Shown here piece by piece: positions 63,836-64,000 of a DNA stretch of 64,000 nucleotides. Within the stretch, counting starts at the first letter, position 1, and the number at the start of each line of letters is the position of its first letter. Under the pieces are notes generated by a model that had not been told where the DNA came from, did no database searches, and saw nothing but the letters and a program-made list of their open reading frames with translations. Position numbers and translations under genes: made by a program. The stretch spans positions 109,927-173,926 of the forward strand of contig NZ_MBTG01000017.1 of NCBI RefSeq assembly GCF_002027705.1, given 5' to 3'. The DNA is from Paenibacillus ferrarius. GTDB taxonomy: Bacteria > Bacillota > Bacilli > Paenibacillales > NBRC-103111.

Positions 63836-63973
63836 TCAGCCTAGCAACCCGCAAATGGCTTGATAGAGCCACTTCGAGCCGTGGTAAACCACACTTACGG
63901 CAACGCCCATCGCGATAAGCCGAATCTGCCACCGCATCCAGCGGTTGCCTTCCATCTGTTCCAGTCTGTACAC
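63836..63973 (-). CDS. 45-residue hydrophobic peptide, type I toxin candidate
   Basis: GTG 63973 is preceded by AGGAGGTGGAGG, an unusually strong ribosome site. The peptide is basic and amphipathic at its N-terminus and carries one membrane segment (IRLIAMGVAVSVVYHG, then WLYQAICGLLG). Convergence with the plus-strand promoter and structured RNA resembles Firmicute type I toxin-antitoxin pairs with 3' overlap. The exact family is not recognised. Confidence 0.5.
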   Translation of the reverse strand: MYRLEQMEGNRWMRWQIRLIAMGVAVSVVYHGSKWLYQAICGLLG

Positions 63974-64000
63974 CGAACCTCCACCTCCTGCTCACATGTT

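Overview
The window looks like a low-to-moderate G+C Gram-positive genome of the Paenibacillus type. The evidence is a 1881-residue wall protein ending in three SLH modules, LplB/YtcP-type permeases next to a long (about 560-residue) sugar-binding lipoprotein and a membrane-bound AraC sensor-regulator, many GGAGG ribosome sites, LacI/cre control of sugar genes, and a secreted Rhs protein. This assignment rests on gene content only; no rRNA or tRNA gene is present.

Region 1 (1-9263) is the cargo end of a Tn7-like transposon: the 3' part of a TniQ/TnsD-type target selector, a two-gene Gabija-like pair (OLD nuclease and UvrD-like helicase), an McrB-like AAA ATPase overlapping a DUF2357/McrC-like nuclease, and then an array of about 22-bp direct repeats that stops at a terminal ACA. 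Region 2 (9264-14770) is chromosomal-type: DUF2199 protein, a possible T-box remnant, a ketopantoate reductase-like gene divergent from a TetR regulator, an HhH-GPD glycosylase-like gene, and a MerR regulator divergent from an atypical SDR. A group II intron 5' fragment follows a terminator at 14770.

Region 3 (15218-33536) holds the SLH surface protein (14 short repeats, then three tandem 675-bp repeats, Fn3 and SLH modules), a small membrane protein, and a carbohydrate-uptake locus: AraC sensor-regulator, metallophosphoesterase, two permeases, binding lipoprotein and GH29 alpha-L-fucosidase. An OmpR/histidine-kinase pair reads toward it and shares a bidirectional terminator. Region 4 (34196-43965) contains a YbjQ protein, repeat DNA (51-bp units and a hexanucleotide tract of about 420 bp), and a LacI regulon: GH31, secreted DUF4832 protein, LacI regulator, and a MalF/MalG/lipoprotein transporter. 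TTGCGCAA-type operators lie before the GH31, DUF4832, lacI and lipoprotein genes, and a perfect cre site precedes the DUF4832 gene.

Region 5 (44399-61160) is an export/competition island. A subtilisin-type protease, whose C-terminus ends in a YD-repeat-like motif, sits directly before a 1524-residue Rhs protein with a C-terminal toxin and a downstream immunity candidate. A mirrored, orphan Rhs tip with its own immunity candidate lies 8 kb away on the other strand. Between the two tips are two inverted repeats of about 0.93 kb, each built of nested palindromes, enclosing three A+T-rich genes: a membrane protein, an HD plus GHKL (Hsp90-like) ATPase split by an in-frame stop, and a second OLD-family nuclease. 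This inverted-repeat-bounded trio is the best candidate here for an undescribed, probably defensive, system.

Region 6 (61400-64000) has an IS110-family transposase with repeated structured leader DNA, a SymE-like toxin overlapping a ribbon-helix-helix-like gene, and, at the edge, a 45-residue hydrophobic ORF converging on a promoter and a cloverleaf-like RNA, which resembles a type I toxin-antitoxin unit.
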